64,000 bases of DNA from Pseudomonas putida (GCF_004357765.1 NZ_SMTE01000006.1:248001-312000), one strand, 5' to 3'; counted from the first letter of the stretch, positions 37,328 to 46,941 are shown. Numbers and translations: made by a program. The notes: generated from the sequence alone by a model not told the origin.

Positions 37328-38536
37328 TCATTCCACCTTGCGCAGGCGGCTCAACGCCGGCAGGCCAAGCTTGAGCAGGCGTGCGGTCTTGCCTTCGGCA
37401 AGCTTTTCAAGGCCCTGGTCCGCCGGCAAACGTGCCAATTGCCCAGCCAGGTTCATGACCAGGATCTCCCGCGAATACACACCACCGCCCAATTGGTAGA
37501 TCGCCGCGATCAGTTCGCGCAAGCTCAACGGCAGGCGCCAGCGGGTTCGCAGCGCCGAGCCGAAGGCCGCGCCGAAGTCGTCCAGCGAGCGGCGTACCTG
37601 CCCCTCATCCAGCTCTCCCCCCGCCAGCCGCCACTCCTGCAGGCAGCGCAGCACCGCCAGGTCACCCAGGCAATGCAGCAGCCCGGCGCAGTAACACCAC
37701 TCGGCATCGACCTCGAGCAGTCGCGCCAGGCTGCGGGCATATTCGGCGGTGTGCAGTGACTGGTGCCAGTAACGGGCGGCAGGCTCGGCCAGCAATGGAT
37801 CGCTCAGCCGTGCGCTGCGCTTGAGCGTAAGGCCGAGGATCAGGTTCATGCTCTGGGTACTGCCCAGCTTGTTCAATGCCTGCAGCAAGGTCTGCACCGG
37901 CGCCTCACGGTGCAGCCCGGCGCTGTTGGCCGCGGCGATCAATACGCCGGTGATCTGCGGGTCGTTGCGCACTTCCTGTTCGAGCAGGTTGAGGTTCAGA
38001 CCCTGAGGGTTCAGAGCGCGCTTGATCGCGACCTGGACATCGGCGAACAGAGGTCCGCCATCGGCACTGGCACGGCGCTGTTCGAGGTAGTTCGGCAGCG
38101 AAGCGCCTGGCTGCAGGGGCGGTGTCGGGCAGGCCACCTGCTCACCCTCGGCCACCAGCAGCACCTCCAACCGACGGCGCAGCTTGTCGAGGTCCAACGG
38201 CTTGCCAAGATACTCGGTGGGGTGCAACGGCAGGGTTTCCCTGACACTGGCAGCGTCGATGCGGTTGCTCAGCAGGATGAACGGCAGCCCCGGCTTTTCG
38301 CGCCTGGAGCGGACCCGGCGCAACAGGTCCAGGCCATCGCCACCAGGCAGTTCGCGAGCGGCAATGATCAGGTCGGGCTCGCTCGCCAACGCATTCAAGG
38401 CCTCGACACCATCGCCGCACACCTGCAAGCGTGCATCGCAGCGCACGCTGAGCAGGGTTTCGCGCAGCATGTCGCGTACCCACGGATCACCTTCGGCAAT
38501 CAGTACGCAAGGGGGGATGGGGTCTGCAGCGCTCAT
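37328..38536 (-). CDS. Receiver-HDOD protein with degenerate phospho-acceptor
   Basis: This 402-residue protein joins an N-terminal CheY-like receiver (residues 8-130) to a HDOD domain (about 170-380). The receiver keeps the acidic residues in VLIAEGDPWVRD and the Lys in YLGKPLD, but the phospho-acceptor position is Ala60 (DLIIAARELPGGDG). The HDOD part includes NLLEQEVRNDPQITGVLIAAANSAGL and a metal-less HD-like core (WHQSLHTAEYARSLARLL). HDOD proteins are signalling scaffolds. AGGAG seven bases before the ATG fixes the start. Confidence 0.8.
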   Translation of the reverse strand: MSAADPIPPCVLIAEGDPWVRDMLRETLLSVRCDARLQVCGDGVEALNALASEPDLIIAARELPGGDGLDLLRRVRSRREKPGLPFILLSNRIDAASVRETLPLHPTEYLGKPLDLDKLRRRLEVLLVAEGEQVACPTPPLQPGASLPNYLEQRRASADGGPLFADVQVAIKRALNPQGLNLNLLEQEVRNDPQITGVLIAAANSAGLHREAPVQTLLQALNKLGSTQSMNLILGLTLKRSARLSDPLLAEPAARYWHQSLHTAEYARSLARLLEVDAEWCYCAGLLHCLGDLAVLRCLQEWRLAGGELDEGQVRRSLDDFGAAFGSALRTRWRLPLSLRELIAAIYQLGGGVYSREILVMNLAGQLARLPADQGLEKLAEGKTARLLKLGLPALSRLRKVE

Positions 38537-38632
38537 GGCCAACTCCTGAGTAATCCTGACATGCGCATCCATCGCAGCTTCCAGGGCGAATCCTTCCACA
38601 ACCATAGCGTCAAGCCGCTTTCGTGGGCACAA

Positions 38633-38658
38633 AAAAAACCCGCCGAAGCGGGTTTTTT
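38633..38658. terminator. Bidirectional Rho-independent terminator between gabT and the HDOD gene
   Basis: AAAAAACCCGC pairs with GCGGGTTTTTT around a CGAA loop. The perfect stem includes the A and T tracts, so it ends gabT transcription on the minus strand. It lies 15 bp after the gabT stop. Confidence 0.9.
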
Positions 38659-38673
38659 CTGAAGCAGGTCACA

Positions 38674-39951
38674 TCAGGCGAGTTCAGCGAAGCACTCTTC
38701 GATGATGGCCAGGCCTTTGTCCAGCAGGGCGTCTTCGGCAGTCAGCGGCACCAGGATGCGCAGAACGTTGCCGTAGGTGCCGCAGGACAGCAGGATCAGA
38801 CCCTTGTCACGCGCCTTGGCCACGACCTGGGCAACGGCAGCGGCGTTCGGGGTGTGGGTGCCTTTCTCGAAGACTTCCACGGCGATCATCGAACCCAGCC
38901 CACGGACGTCACCGATGATCGGGAACTTCTTCTGGATTTCACGCAGGCCAGTGGTCAGGCGCTCGCCGACAGCCTTGCTGCGATCCAGCAGTTTCTCTTC
39001 CTCGAACACGTCGATCACAGCCAGAGCCGCGGCACATGCGATTGGCGAACCGGCGTAGGTGCCGCCCAGGCCGCCTGGCGCGATGGCGTCCATGTACTCG
39101 GCCTTGCCGCACACACCGGCCAGCGGGAAGCCGCCAGCGATGGACTTGGCGAAGGTGGTCAGGTCAGGCGCGACGCCCATCTGTTCCATGGCGAAGAAGG
39201 TACCGGTACGGCCAGCGCCGGTCTGCACTTCGTCGGCGATCAGCAGGATGCCGTGCTGGTCGCACAGGGCACGCAGACGCTGCATCAGCTCTTTCGGCGC
39301 AGGCAGGAAGCCGCCTTCACCTTGTACCGGCTCGAGGATGATGGCGGCGATGTCACGCGGCTCGGCATCGTTTTTGAAGATGCGCTCGACCGAGGCAATC
39401 GCGTCATCGACGCTGACACCGTGCAGCTCGCTCGGGAACAGAGCGCGGAAGATGCCACCTGGCATCAGGCCCATGCCAGCGGAGTACGGTACGACTTTGC
39501 CGGTCAGGCCCAGGGTCATCATGGTACGGCCATGGTAGCCACCGGTGAAGGCGATCACGCCAGCGCGGCCAGTGGCGGCACGGGCGATCTTGACGGCGTT
39601 TTCAACGGCTTCGGAGCCGGTGGAAACCAGCAGGGTCTTCTTGGCGAAGTCGCCTGGGACCAGCTTGTTGATCTTTTCGCACAGCTCGACGTAAGGCTCG
39701 TAGGCCAACACCTGGAAGCAGGTGTGGCTGACCTTGGTCAGCTGCTCTTGGACGGCCGCGACCACCTTCGGGTGCAGGTGGCCGGTGTTCAGTACAGCGA
39801 TGCCGCCGGCGAAGTCGATCAGTTCGCGGCCTTCAACGTCGATCACCGTCGAGTTCTTCGCGCTTTCGACGAAGATCGGGTGAATCTGGCCAACGCCACG
39901 TGGGACGGCGGCTACACGACGTTGCATCAAGGATTCGTTGGTCTTGCTCAT
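38674..39951 (-). CDS. gabT: GabT, 4-aminobutyrate aminotransferase
   Basis: This 425-residue PLP enzyme transfers the amino group of GABA to 2-oxoglutarate, giving succinate semialdehyde. It has the class-III aminotransferase pattern LIADEVQTGAGRTGTFFAMEQ, the PLP Lys in TTFAKSIAGGFPLAGVCG, and SELHGVSVDDAI upstream. It lies downstream of gabD on the same strand with a terminator-like hairpin in between, so it may be expressed from read-through plus its own promoter. Confidence 0.95.
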   Translation of the reverse strand: MSKTNESLMQRRVAAVPRGVGQIHPIFVESAKNSTVIDVEGRELIDFAGGIAVLNTGHLHPKVVAAVQEQLTKVSHTCFQVLAYEPYVELCEKINKLVPGDFAKKTLLVSTGSEAVENAVKIARAATGRAGVIAFTGGYHGRTMMTLGLTGKVVPYSAGMGLMPGGIFRALFPSELHGVSVDDAIASVERIFKNDAEPRDIAAIILEPVQGEGGFLPAPKELMQRLRALCDQHGILLIADEVQTGAGRTGTFFAMEQMGVAPDLTTFAKSIAGGFPLAGVCGKAEYMDAIAPGGLGGTYAGSPIACAAALAVIDVFEEEKLLDRSKAVGERLTTGLREIQKKFPIIGDVRGLGSMIAVEVFEKGTHTPNAAAVAQVVAKARDKGLILLSCGTYGNVLRILVPLTAEDALLDKGLAIIEECFAELA

Positions 39952-40069
39952 AATGCCCTCATCCGCGCCGCTTCGAACGGCGCTTTTATTCGGGGGTGGC
40001 TGGGTGGGCCGTTGAACAGTATTCGTTGATCGACTGTCTCGGGCGCCCGGCCACCAGGTACTGCGATGT

Positions 40070-40109
40070 AAAAAAGGCCAGCGAGACGTCGCTCTCGCGC
40101 CCCGCTGGC
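40070..40109 (-). terminator. Terminator downstream of gabD
   Basis: GCCAGCG pairs with CGCTGGC around a 19-base loop that can fold further. On the minus strand a run of T (A6 on plus) follows. It lies between gabD and gabT and would reduce gabT expression from the gabD promoter. Confidence 0.7.
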
Positions 40110-40133
40110 AGAGGTAAAGCCTTTACCCGGCGA

Positions 40134-41576
40134 TCAGACGCTGATGCACAGGTATTTGATTTCGAGGTAGTCCTCGATACCGTACTTGGAGCCTTCGCGG
40201 CCCAGGCCCGAAGCCTTGATGCCGCCGAATGGCGCGACTTCGTTGGAGATCAGGCCGGTGTTGATACCCACCATGCCGTATTCCAGGGCCTCGGCGACAC
40301 GGAACACGCGGCTCATGTCACGGGCGTAGAAGTACGAGGCCAGGCCGAACTCGGTGTCGTTGGACATGGCGATGACTTCGGCTTCGTCTTTGAAGCGGAA
40401 CAGCGGTGCCAACGGGCCGAAGGTTTCTTCCTTGGCGACGGCAGCGGTCTTCGGCACGTCGACCAGGATGGTCGGCTCGAAGAAGTTGCCTTCGATGATC
40501 TTGCCACCGGCCAGCACCTTGGCGCCTTTGCCAACGGCGTCGTCGATGTGTTCCTGAACCTTGGCGACAGCCTTGCCGTCGATCAGCGGGCCCGTGGTGG
40601 TGCCTTCTTCCAGGCCGTTACCGATCTTCAGCTTGGCCACGGCAGCGGCCAGCTTCTCGGCGAACGCGTCGTAGACGCCGTCCTGCACGTAGATACGGTT
40701 GGCGCAGACGCAGGTCTGGCCGTTGTTGCGGTACTTGGAGATGATCGCGCCCTCGACCGCCTTGTCCAGGTCGGCGTCGTCGAACACGATGAACGGGGCG
40801 TTGCCACCCAGCTCCAGGGAAACTTTCTTGATGTCCTTGGCGCATTCTTCCATCAGCTGGCGACCGATTTCGGTCGAGCCGGTGAAGGACAGCTTGCGCA
40901 CCAGGGAGTTGCCGGTCAGCTCGCCGCCGACTTCGCCAGCGCTGCCGGTGACGACGCTCAGCACGCCAGCCGGGATACCGGCGCGGTTGGCCAGCTCGAC
41001 CAGGGCCAGTGCCGAGTACGGGGTCTGTGAAGCAGGCTTGAGGACCATGGTGCAGCCAGCGGCCAGGGCCGGGCCGGCTTTACGGGTGATCATCGCGGCC
41101 GGGAAGTTCCACGGGGTGATGGCCGCGGTAACGCCGATCGGCTGCTTGATGACGATCAGGCGCTTGTCAGGCTGGTGGCCTGGGATGGTGTCACCGTAGA
41201 CACGCTTGGCTTCTTCGGCGAACCACTCGATGAACGAGGCGGCATAGGCGATTTCGCCCTTGGCTTCGGCCAGTGGCTTACCCTGCTCGGTGGTCATCAG
41301 GCGAGCCAGGTCGTCCTGGTTCTCGATCATCAGTTCGAACCAGCGACGCAGCTTGGTCGAACGCTCTTTGGCAGTCAGCGCACGCCAGGCCGGCAGGGCC
41401 TTGTCGGCGGCTTCGATGGCGCGGCGGGTTTCCGCGGTGCCCATCTTCGGCACGGTACCGATGACTTCACCAGTGGCCGGGTTGGTCACATTGATGGTCT
41501 GGCCGCTGTCCGCATCCAGCCACTCACCGTTAATGAAGGCTTGCTGGCGGAACAACTGAGCGTCTTTGAGCTGCAT
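40134..41576 (-). CDS. gabD: GabD, succinate-semialdehyde dehydrogenase
   Basis: This 480-residue NAD(P)-dependent aldehyde dehydrogenase oxidises succinate semialdehyde to succinate. It has TPWNFPAAMITRKAGPALAAG, the general-base Glu in LELGGNAPFIV, and the nucleophile Cys in NNGQTCVCANR, whose double Cys (TCVC) is typical of GabD. GGAAG seven bases before the ATG fixes the start and rejects a 55-codon upstream extension. It pairs with GabT in GABA breakdown. Confidence 0.95.
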   Translation of the reverse strand: MQLKDAQLFRQQAFINGEWLDADSGQTINVTNPATGEVIGTVPKMGTAETRRAIEAADKALPAWRALTAKERSTKLRRWFELMIENQDDLARLMTTEQGKPLAEAKGEIAYAASFIEWFAEEAKRVYGDTIPGHQPDKRLIVIKQPIGVTAAITPWNFPAAMITRKAGPALAAGCTMVLKPASQTPYSALALVELANRAGIPAGVLSVVTGSAGEVGGELTGNSLVRKLSFTGSTEIGRQLMEECAKDIKKVSLELGGNAPFIVFDDADLDKAVEGAIISKYRNNGQTCVCANRIYVQDGVYDAFAEKLAAAVAKLKIGNGLEEGTTTGPLIDGKAVAKVQEHIDDAVGKGAKVLAGGKIIEGNFFEPTILVDVPKTAAVAKEETFGPLAPLFRFKDEAEVIAMSNDTEFGLASYFYARDMSRVFRVAEALEYGMVGINTGLISNEVAPFGGIKASGLGREGSKYGIEDYLEIKYLCISV

Positions 41577-41915
41577 GTCGGCTTCCCGAATTGTTGATTG
41601 TAGAAAAAGCGTTTGAAATCTCAAACGAATGCTAAGCGGCTGCTGGGGTGTTGGACAATAGGCTGTTCGAAAAAAAGAACGAATGGTTGAACACCCTATC
41701 CGAAATCGCGCCCTTTCCTGCGCCGGGCAGGTGTGGCCCATTCGCTACCCCCGCGTTCTCGAACAGCGTGGACCGCGAAAGGACCGGTACAGGTTAGACG
41801 ATCGAACTCCAGGAAATGCGATCGAAGGACCAACGGGCCTCTGCAAATGCTGAAAACGGCTACAGATCAATACGATGGACGCAACCGAATCAGATCGGTA
41901 TCATGCCTGCGCGCC
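41577..41915. other. Upstream region of gabD and tRNA-Arg
   Basis: This 339-bp region must carry the promoters of gabD (minus) and tRNA-Arg (plus). A short inverted repeat, gttc-N8-gaac, lies near 41666-41681. I see no gene, and no convincing sigma-54 or sigma-70 pair can be fixed by eye. Confidence 0.5.
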
Positions 41916-41992
41916 GCACTCGTAGCTCAGCTGGATAGAGTACTGCCCTCCGAAGGCAGGGGTCGTGGGTTCGAATCCCGCCGAGTGCGCCA
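41916..41992 (+). tRNA. tRNA-Arg (anticodon CCG)
   Basis: This 77-base sequence folds as a cloverleaf. The acceptor stem is GCACTCG/CGAGTGC with encoded GCCA end. The D arm is GCTCAGCTGGATAGAGT. The anticodon arm CTGCC-CTCCGAA-GGCAG gives anticodon CCG, reading codon CGG. The T arm GTGGGTTCGAATCCCGC is canonical. No integrase or direct repeat of its 3' end is nearby. Confidence 0.95.
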
Positions 41993-42001
41993 TCTTCAAT
42001 C

Positions 42002-42028
42002 ACAAAGCCCGCCATGAGCGGGCTTTGT
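42002..42028 (+). terminator. Terminator after tRNA-Arg
   Basis: An 11-bp perfect stem (acaaagcccgc with gcgggctttgt) with a five-base loop lies ten bases after the tRNA. A modest T-rich stretch (TTTGTCGTTT) follows. Confidence 0.8.
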
Positions 42029-42159
42029 CGTTTCTGCGCACTCACCTAATGACGTTTTTCAATCGCCTCGATGCCGTTTCCTGCATTGCCGTGCAAGGCG
42101 CCGTGCCGGATGCTTTATTTACTCCGACAGGTCGTACTTTTCACCCCGCAGAGGCCCTT

Positions 42160-42597
42160 ATGAAGAACGTCGAACAATTGCTCAAGACCAAGTCCCAACA
42201 TCAGACCGTGTACACCATCGGCCCTGAGGACTCGGTGCTGGAGGCGCTCAAGCTGCTGGCTGAAAAGAACATCGGTGCCCTGCCCGTGGTGGAAGACGGA
42301 CAAGTGGTGGGCATCGTCAGTGAGCGCGACTACGCACGCAAGCTGGTGCTCAAGGGACGTTCATCGGCCGCCACCCCTGTGCGGGAAATCATGAGCGCAC
42401 CGGTGATCACGGTTGAACCCCGCAAGAAGCTGGACGACTGCATGCAGTTGATGACCGACCGCCACCTGCGCCACCTGCCGGTGGTCGACGGCGGCAAACT
42501 GCTCGGTTTGCTGTCGATCGGCGACCTGGTCAAGGAAACCATCGCCGAACAGGCCGGGTTGATTCAGCAGCTGGAGCAGTACATCCGCGGCGAATGA
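42160..42597 (+). CDS. Tandem CBS-domain protein
   Basis: This 145-residue soluble protein is made of two CBS motifs, about residues 13-65 (VYTIGPEDSVLEALKLLAEKNIG, VGIVSERDYARKLVLKG) and 75-130 (VITVEPRKKLDDCMQLMTDRHLRHLPVV, GLLSIGDLVKE). Pairs of CBS motifs bind adenine nucleotides and act as energy or ligand sensors. GAGG precedes the ATG by about five bases. A longer frame starting in the tRNA is rejected. No partner gene is obvious. Confidence 0.85.
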   Translation: MKNVEQLLKTKSQHQTVYTIGPEDSVLEALKLLAEKNIGALPVVEDGQVVGIVSERDYARKLVLKGRSSAATPVREIMSAPVITVEPRKKLDDCMQLMTDRHLRHLPVVDGGKLLGLLSIGDLVKETIAEQAGLIQQLEQYIRGE

Positions 42598-42604
42598 CCG
42601 AGCC

Positions 42605-43243
42605 TCAGTGGTAGGCACGCTCCAGTTCGTCGAGCTGATGATCGAAACTGCGCAGGCGTGCCGACCAGGTGTACACCAGTACCTCCAGATCACGGTTGAG
42701 CACGGCGGTGTTGCCCCGGTCGGTGCTCGAAGGCTCGCAAAGATCCAACTGGTAGCGTTCGCGCGCCATGGCCGTGGCCACGCTGGAGAGATCACGGGCA
42801 TTGGCCAGCCACCGGTGGTGATGGTCGTGGACCTCACGGTCCAGCGCCCGACATTGACGTCTGAGGGCGTCCAGGCTTTGCTCCAGCGGTGTCCCCTTGA
42901 GCTCGCCCATGACTTCTTCGAACGTCCGTCCGGAGTGCCAATAGCTGCCCCAGAAGTAACGGTCGAACACTGTCTCGACCCGACGCAGGGCCACCTTGGT
43001 GTTCCAGATGGTCAGCAGCGTTCGACCCTGGCTCACTTCACGCTTGTTCAGGTGCCATTGCTGCCAGGCGATCCAGGTCAACGCCACCAACGTAACGGCA
43101 GCGGTCACGGCGGCTGCGGCGTAGAGAAACTGCACCGCCTGGCTCATCTGGTGCGTATGGCGGATGCCGTAGAAGTAACCGGCCGTCAGTGCGCCCAGGA
43201 TCGTCACGGAGCACCAGAAACCTGGCGCGTAGGGATCTTTCAT
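42605..43243 (-). CDS. Uncharacterised two-helix membrane protein
   Basis: This 212-residue protein has two membrane helices (about residues 8-27 and 36-60, GFWCSVTILGALTAGYFYG and FLYAAAAVTAAVTLVALTW), followed by a soluble helical domain rich in Arg and His (DREVHDHHHRWLAN). I do not recognise the family. The second ATG was chosen because AAGGGGA lies seven bases upstream of it; the first ATG has no room for a binding site. It is convergent with the CBS gene, with an 8-bp gap. Confidence 0.65.
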   Translation of the reverse strand: MKDPYAPGFWCSVTILGALTAGYFYGIRHTHQMSQAVQFLYAAAAVTAAVTLVALTWIAWQQWHLNKREVSQGRTLLTIWNTKVALRRVETVFDRYFWGSYWHSGRTFEEVMGELKGTPLEQSLDALRRQCRALDREVHDHHHRWLANARDLSSVATAMARERYQLDLCEPSSTDRGNTAVLNRDLEVLVYTWSARLRSFDHQLDELERAYH

Positions 43244-43309
43244 CGCCATATCCCCTTATTGTTTTCCTGAGCATAGCAACGGCCAAATCACTCACAGCTG
43301 CCGCTCGGC

Positions 43310-43552
43310 TTATTTTTTTTGCGGGTGCAGCGCCTCGTTGAGTTGGTCGATCATCGGTACCCAGTCGGCATCCTCGACGTAGCTCTCCTTGAGGAAAGCC
43401 CGCTGCGATTCGTTCCAAAAGGGTGCGTCGACCAGCTTGGTGCCGTCATCGAGCGGCGAGTGGGTGGTAATGAAGCGCTCGATGTCCGTCGGGTCGTCCG
43501 ACAGCCCGAGTTGCTTGAAGATTTCGGAAAATTGATGGGTCGGTGCGTCCAT
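43310..43552 (-). CDS. DUF2789 family small protein
   Basis: This 80-residue acidic protein begins MDAPTHQFSEIFKQLGL and contains DAPFWNESQRAFLKESYVEDADWVPMIDQLN, the pattern of the DUF2789 family found across gammaproteobacteria. GGAGGC lies before the ATG. Its role is unknown. It shares strand and close spacing with the YbaK-like gene but has no clear functional link. Confidence 0.8.
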   Translation of the reverse strand: MDAPTHQFSEIFKQLGLSDDPTDIERFITTHSPLDDGTKLVDAPFWNESQRAFLKESYVEDADWVPMIDQLNEALHPQKK

Positions 43553-43612
43553 GGTGCCTCCTAGGCGCCTGGGCGGTTGTCCACGACACCGCCCGGCATG
43601 GGTTGAAGAGCA

Positions 43613-44071
43613 TCAGCACAATTCGCGCACTTCGGCGCGTGGTACCAATTTCAGGTATTGCTCCATGCTCATGTGGATGAGGTGATCGTGATCACCTGCC
43701 TCCAGGTAGACATCGCCCTGACGGGTAAGACTCGAATCGAGCAGCATGTTTATCTGATAGGCCTCACCCAAGGCCGGCACGGCACCGCGCTCGCAGTCGC
43801 CGAACAGGCTCGGCAGGCCACTTTCACGGGTTAGCTGCCAAGCCCCGGTCATCCGTACCTTGCTCATGTCCAGGTGGCGGTTGGCCGGCAGCACCGCCAT
43901 GAGGTAATTGCCATGACGGTCGTCGAGCATCACCGACTTGGCGACCCGCTCGGCGGGCACGCCTGCGGTACGGGCCGACTCGAGGCTGGTGGCCGAATGA
44001 GGATGGGGAATGATGTCGTAGTCGCAGTTGGCCTGGTCCAGGCGTTGCTGCAGGGTCTTGGCCATACGCAT
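43613..44071 (-). CDS. YbaK/ProX-type aminoacyl-tRNA deacylase domain protein
   Basis: This 152-residue single-domain protein has the YbaK/prolyl-tRNA editing fold: ESARTAGVPAERVAKSVMLDDRHGNYLMAVLPANRHLDM includes the conserved Lys and following strand, and FGDCERGAVPALGEAYQINMLLDSSL matches the Gly-rich editing loop. Such proteins remove wrong amino acids from tRNA. GGAGG six bases before the ATG supports this start; an earlier ATG eight codons upstream does not have a better site. Confidence 0.82.
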   Translation of the reverse strand: MRMAKTLQQRLDQANCDYDIIPHPHSATSLESARTAGVPAERVAKSVMLDDRHGNYLMAVLPANRHLDMSKVRMTGAWQLTRESGLPSLFGDCERGAVPALGEAYQINMLLDSSLTRQGDVYLEAGDHDHLIHMSMEQYLKLVPRAEVRELC

Positions 44072-44167
44072 GTTGCACCTCCGGATATCCCCCACTGTTC
44101 AATTTTAGGCCGTGCCCGGGCAGGCATGGCTAAACTTTGCTTAGAGACCTCGACGAGGTGACGACAG

Positions 44168-45523
44168 GTGTACACGCGATGTTGCCGCTGGTTGCTCCTG
44201 GCGCTGCTGGCGCTGACCCCGGCAGGTCATGCCGCGCCAGGCAGCGTCTGGGTGCTGGACATCGGCGATGCCATCGGCCCGGCCAGCGCCGATTACCTGG
44301 TACGTAGCCTGGAGCAGGCAGGGGATCAGGGAGCGCAGTTGGTGGTGATCCGCCTGGACACGCCCGGCGGGCTGGATACCGCCATGCGCCAGATGATCAA
44401 GGCGATCCTCGCCAGCCCGGTTCCGGTGGTCAGCTTCGTCGCGCCCAGCGGTGCCCGCGCCGCCAGCGCCGGCACCTACATTCTGTATGCAAGCCACGTC
44501 GCCGCCATGGCGCCGGGGACCAACCTGGGTGCCGCCACGCCCGTGCAGATCGGCGGCCCAGCCGGCTCTTCCCCAGACAAGGCACCAGATGACAAAGCCA
44601 ATACCGCAGACGACGCCACCCTGGCGCGCAAGCAGGTCAACGATGCCGCCGCCTACATCCGAGGCCTGGCCCAGTTGCGCGGGCGCAACGCCGACTGGGC
44701 CGAGCAGGCAGTACGTGAGGCCGTCAGCCTGACAGCCAGCGAAGCCATGCGCCTGAAGGTGATCGACCAGGTCGCCGACGACCTGCCCGCCCTGCTCCGC
44801 CAGCTCGACGGCAAGACCATCACTGTTGCCGGCCAACCTCGCCTGCTGCAGACCCGAGATGCCAGCCTGATCGAACACCCGCCCGACTGGCGCACGCGTC
44901 TGCTGGCTGTCATCACCAACCCCAGCGTGGCGCTGATTCTGATCATGATCGGGGTGTACGGTCTGCTGTTCGAATTCATCAACCCAGGTTCGGCGCTCGG
45001 AGGGGTGGTCGGCGGTATCTGCCTGTTGCTGGGGTTGTATGCCCTGCAGCTGTTGCCGGTGAATTTCGCCGGCCTGGCGCTGGTCCTGCTCGGTATCGCC
45101 TTCATGATCGCCGAAGCGTTCCTGCCCAGCTTCGGCGCAGTCGGCTTCGGTGGCATCGTCGCCTTCGTGGTGGGCGCGCTGATCCTGATCGACACCGACG
45201 CCCCCGGATTCGGCATCCCGCTGGGGCTGATCGGCGCCCTGGCGGTGCTTTCGGCCGTGCTGATCGGCAGCGTACTGGGCATGGCCATCAAGGCCCGCCA
45301 GCGCACACCGGTCAGCGGCGATGCCGGCCTGGTCGGCAGCCTGGTGACCGTCACCCGGGTGACAGCGGACGACCCCTGCACCGGTACCGTACAGGCCCAG
45401 GGGGAATACTGGCAGGTCCAGTGCGCGACGCCGCTGCAGATCGGCCAGCACGTGCGGATCACGGCCCGGCAGGGCCTCATGCTGCAAGTCAGCGCCGCTG
45501 TTCCCGCGGCGCAAGGAGAATGA
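44168..45523 (+). CDS. NfeD-family membrane serine protease
   Basis: This 451-residue protein has a signal peptide, an N-terminal ClpP-like serine protease domain ([19 protein letters not shown], the nucleophile Ser in [13 protein letters not shown] near residue 101, and a Lys in ARKQVNDAA as general base), four to five membrane helices (about 245-375), and a C-terminal OB-fold NfeD domain. GTG start follows GAGG. NfeD and SPFH genes are almost always paired, as here, and the protease cleaves stomatin-like proteins in archaeal relatives. The stop overlaps the region of the next start. Confidence 0.87.
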   Translation: MYTRCCRWLLLALLALTPAGHAAPGSVWVLDIGDAIGPASADYLVRSLEQAGDQGAQLVVIRLDTPGGLDTAMRQMIKAILASPVPVVSFVAPSGARAASAGTYILYASHVAAMAPGTNLGAATPVQIGGPAGSSPDKAPDDKANTADDATLARKQVNDAAAYIRGLAQLRGRNADWAEQAVREAVSLTASEAMRLKVIDQVADDLPALLRQLDGKTITVAGQPRLLQTRDASLIEHPPDWRTRLLAVITNPSVALILIMIGVYGLLFEFINPGSALGGVVGGICLLLGLYALQLLPVNFAGLALVLLGIAFMIAEAFLPSFGAVGFGGIVAFVVGALILIDTDAPGFGIPLGLIGALAVLSAVLIGSVLGMAIKARQRTPVSGDAGLVGSLVTVTRVTADDPCTGTVQAQGEYWQVQCATPLQIGQHVRITARQGLMLQVSAAVPAAQGE

Positions 45524-45525
45524 CG

Positions 45526-46278
45526 ATGTTCATGCAAGTGGGCTTCGGGGCCGTGCTGGTCGTACTGGCCATGTTGCTGCTATCGGCCTTTCGCATCCTG
45601 CGAGAGTACGAGCGCGGCGTGGTGTTCCAGCTGGGGCGCTTCTGGCAGGTCAAGGGTCCGGGGTTGATTCTGCTGATCCCGGTGATCCAGCAGATGGTCC
45701 GGGTCGACCTGCGCACCGTGGTGCTCGATGTACCACCGCAGGACGTGATCACCCGCGACAACGTTTCGGTGAAGGTCAATGCGGTGCTGTACTTTCGCGT
45801 GCTCGATCCACAGAAGGCGATCATCCAGGTCGAAGACTTTCTCGTCGCCACCAGCCAGTTGGCGCAGACCACCCTGCGTGCGGTGCTGGGCAAGCACGAA
45901 CTGGACGAACTGCTGGCCGACCGCGAACAACTCAATGCGGACATCCGCCAGGTACTGGATGCACAGACCGATGCCTGGGGCATCAAGGTGGCCAATGTCG
46001 AGATCAAGCACGTCGACCTCAATGAATCGATGATCCGCGCCATCGCCCGCCAAGCCGAGGCCGAACGTGAACGGCGAGCCAAGGTGATCCATGCCGAAGG
46101 GGAACTGCAGGCGTCGGAAAAGCTCATGCAGGCCGCGCAGATGCTCGGCAAGGAGCCAGGCGCCATGCAGCTGCGTTACATGCAGACGCTGGGGGCGATT
46201 GCCGGGGACAAGAGCTCGACCATCGTCTTCCCGTTGCCGCTGGATCTATTCAAAGGGTTGGCGGACAAGCCGAATTGA
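45526..46278 (+). CDS. SPFH/stomatin-like membrane protein
   Basis: This 250-residue protein has one N-terminal helix (about residues 5-25) and an SPFH/band-7 domain with [55 protein letters not shown] and a C-terminal coiled region ([29 protein letters not shown]). It likely oligomerises in membrane microdomains and partners the NfeD protein encoded just upstream. AAGGAG seven bases before the ATG decides between three closely spaced in-frame starts. Confidence 0.9.
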   Translation: MFMQVGFGAVLVVLAMLLLSAFRILREYERGVVFQLGRFWQVKGPGLILLIPVIQQMVRVDLRTVVLDVPPQDVITRDNVSVKVNAVLYFRVLDPQKAIIQVEDFLVATSQLAQTTLRAVLGKHELDELLADREQLNADIRQVLDAQTDAWGIKVANVEIKHVDLNESMIRAIARQAEAERERRAKVIHAEGELQASEKLMQAAQMLGKEPGAMQLRYMQTLGAIAGDKSSTIVFPLPLDLFKGLADKPN

Positions 46279-46281
46279 GGC

Positions 46282-46300
46282 GGGGGCGTCCTGCGCCCCC
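46282..46300. terminator. Hairpin between SPFH gene and RhtB-type exporter gene
   Basis: A GGGGGCG/CGCCCCC stem with a five-base loop lies between convergent stop codons. No T-tract is seen. Confidence 0.55.
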
Positions 46301-46308
46301 TGGCTCGG

Positions 46309-46941
46309 TCAGACTGGTGCGCGGCGCAAGGTCGCGAGGAAGGTTGCAGCACCGAGGAACAAGCCGGCGAAGGTGCGGTTCAGACGCTTTTGCTGCTTGG
46401 GCGTGCGCAATACCCGCAAGACCCGGGCTGCGAGCCCGGTGTAGCCTGCCATCACCAACAGGTCGACGGTCACCATGGTCACCGCGATCGCCACATACTG
46501 CGCCAGCAGCGGCTCGTGCGGGTTGATGAACTGCGGCAGCACGGCGAGCATGAACACCAGCGCCTTGGGGTTACTGACGTTGACCAGGAATCCGCGGAAC
46601 ACCAGGCTCAGCGGCTTGCCGATCGGGCGGATGCCGGACTCATCGGTCATGTCCATCGGCAAGGCACGCCACTGTTTGTAGGCCAGGTACACGAGATAGG
46701 CGACACCGAACCACTTGATCAGCTGGAAGGCGGTGGCCGACGCGGCGAGCACGGCGCCGACACCGGCAGCGATGATGGCGATCTGCAGGATCAGGCCCAG
46801 TTGCAGGCCCAGGGCATTCCAATAACCCCGCCAGAAGCCATACTGCAGCCCGCTGGACATCGAGGCGATGGCCCCGGCACCCGGCGACAGGCTGATGACC
46901 CAGCACGCGGCAAAGAAGCCTAACCACACGTCCATCGACAT
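46309..46941 (-). CDS. LysE/RhtB-family amino acid exporter
   Basis: This 210-residue inner-membrane protein has about six helices. The start FFAACWVISLSPGAGAIASMSSGLQYG and the internal FLVNVSNPKALVFMLAVLPQFI are signatures of the RhtB homoserine/threonine exporter family. Substrate cannot be set from sequence. GAGG with six-base spacing supports this ATG. No regulator lies next to it. Confidence 0.85.
   Translation of the reverse strand: MSMDVWLGFFAACWVISLSPGAGAIASMSSGLQYGFWRGYWNALGLQLGLILQIAIIAAGVGAVLAASATAFQLIKWFGVAYLVYLAYKQWRALPMDMTDESGIRPIGKPLSLVFRGFLVNVSNPKALVFMLAVLPQFINPHEPLLAQYVAIAVTMVTVDLLVMAGYTGLAARVLRVLRTPKQQKRLNRTFAGLFLGAATFLATLRRAPV

Noticed and set aside
41916-41992. tRNA-Arg as an integration site of a mobile element
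   Set aside because: No integrase, direct repeat of the tRNA 3' end, or change of composition was found on either side.
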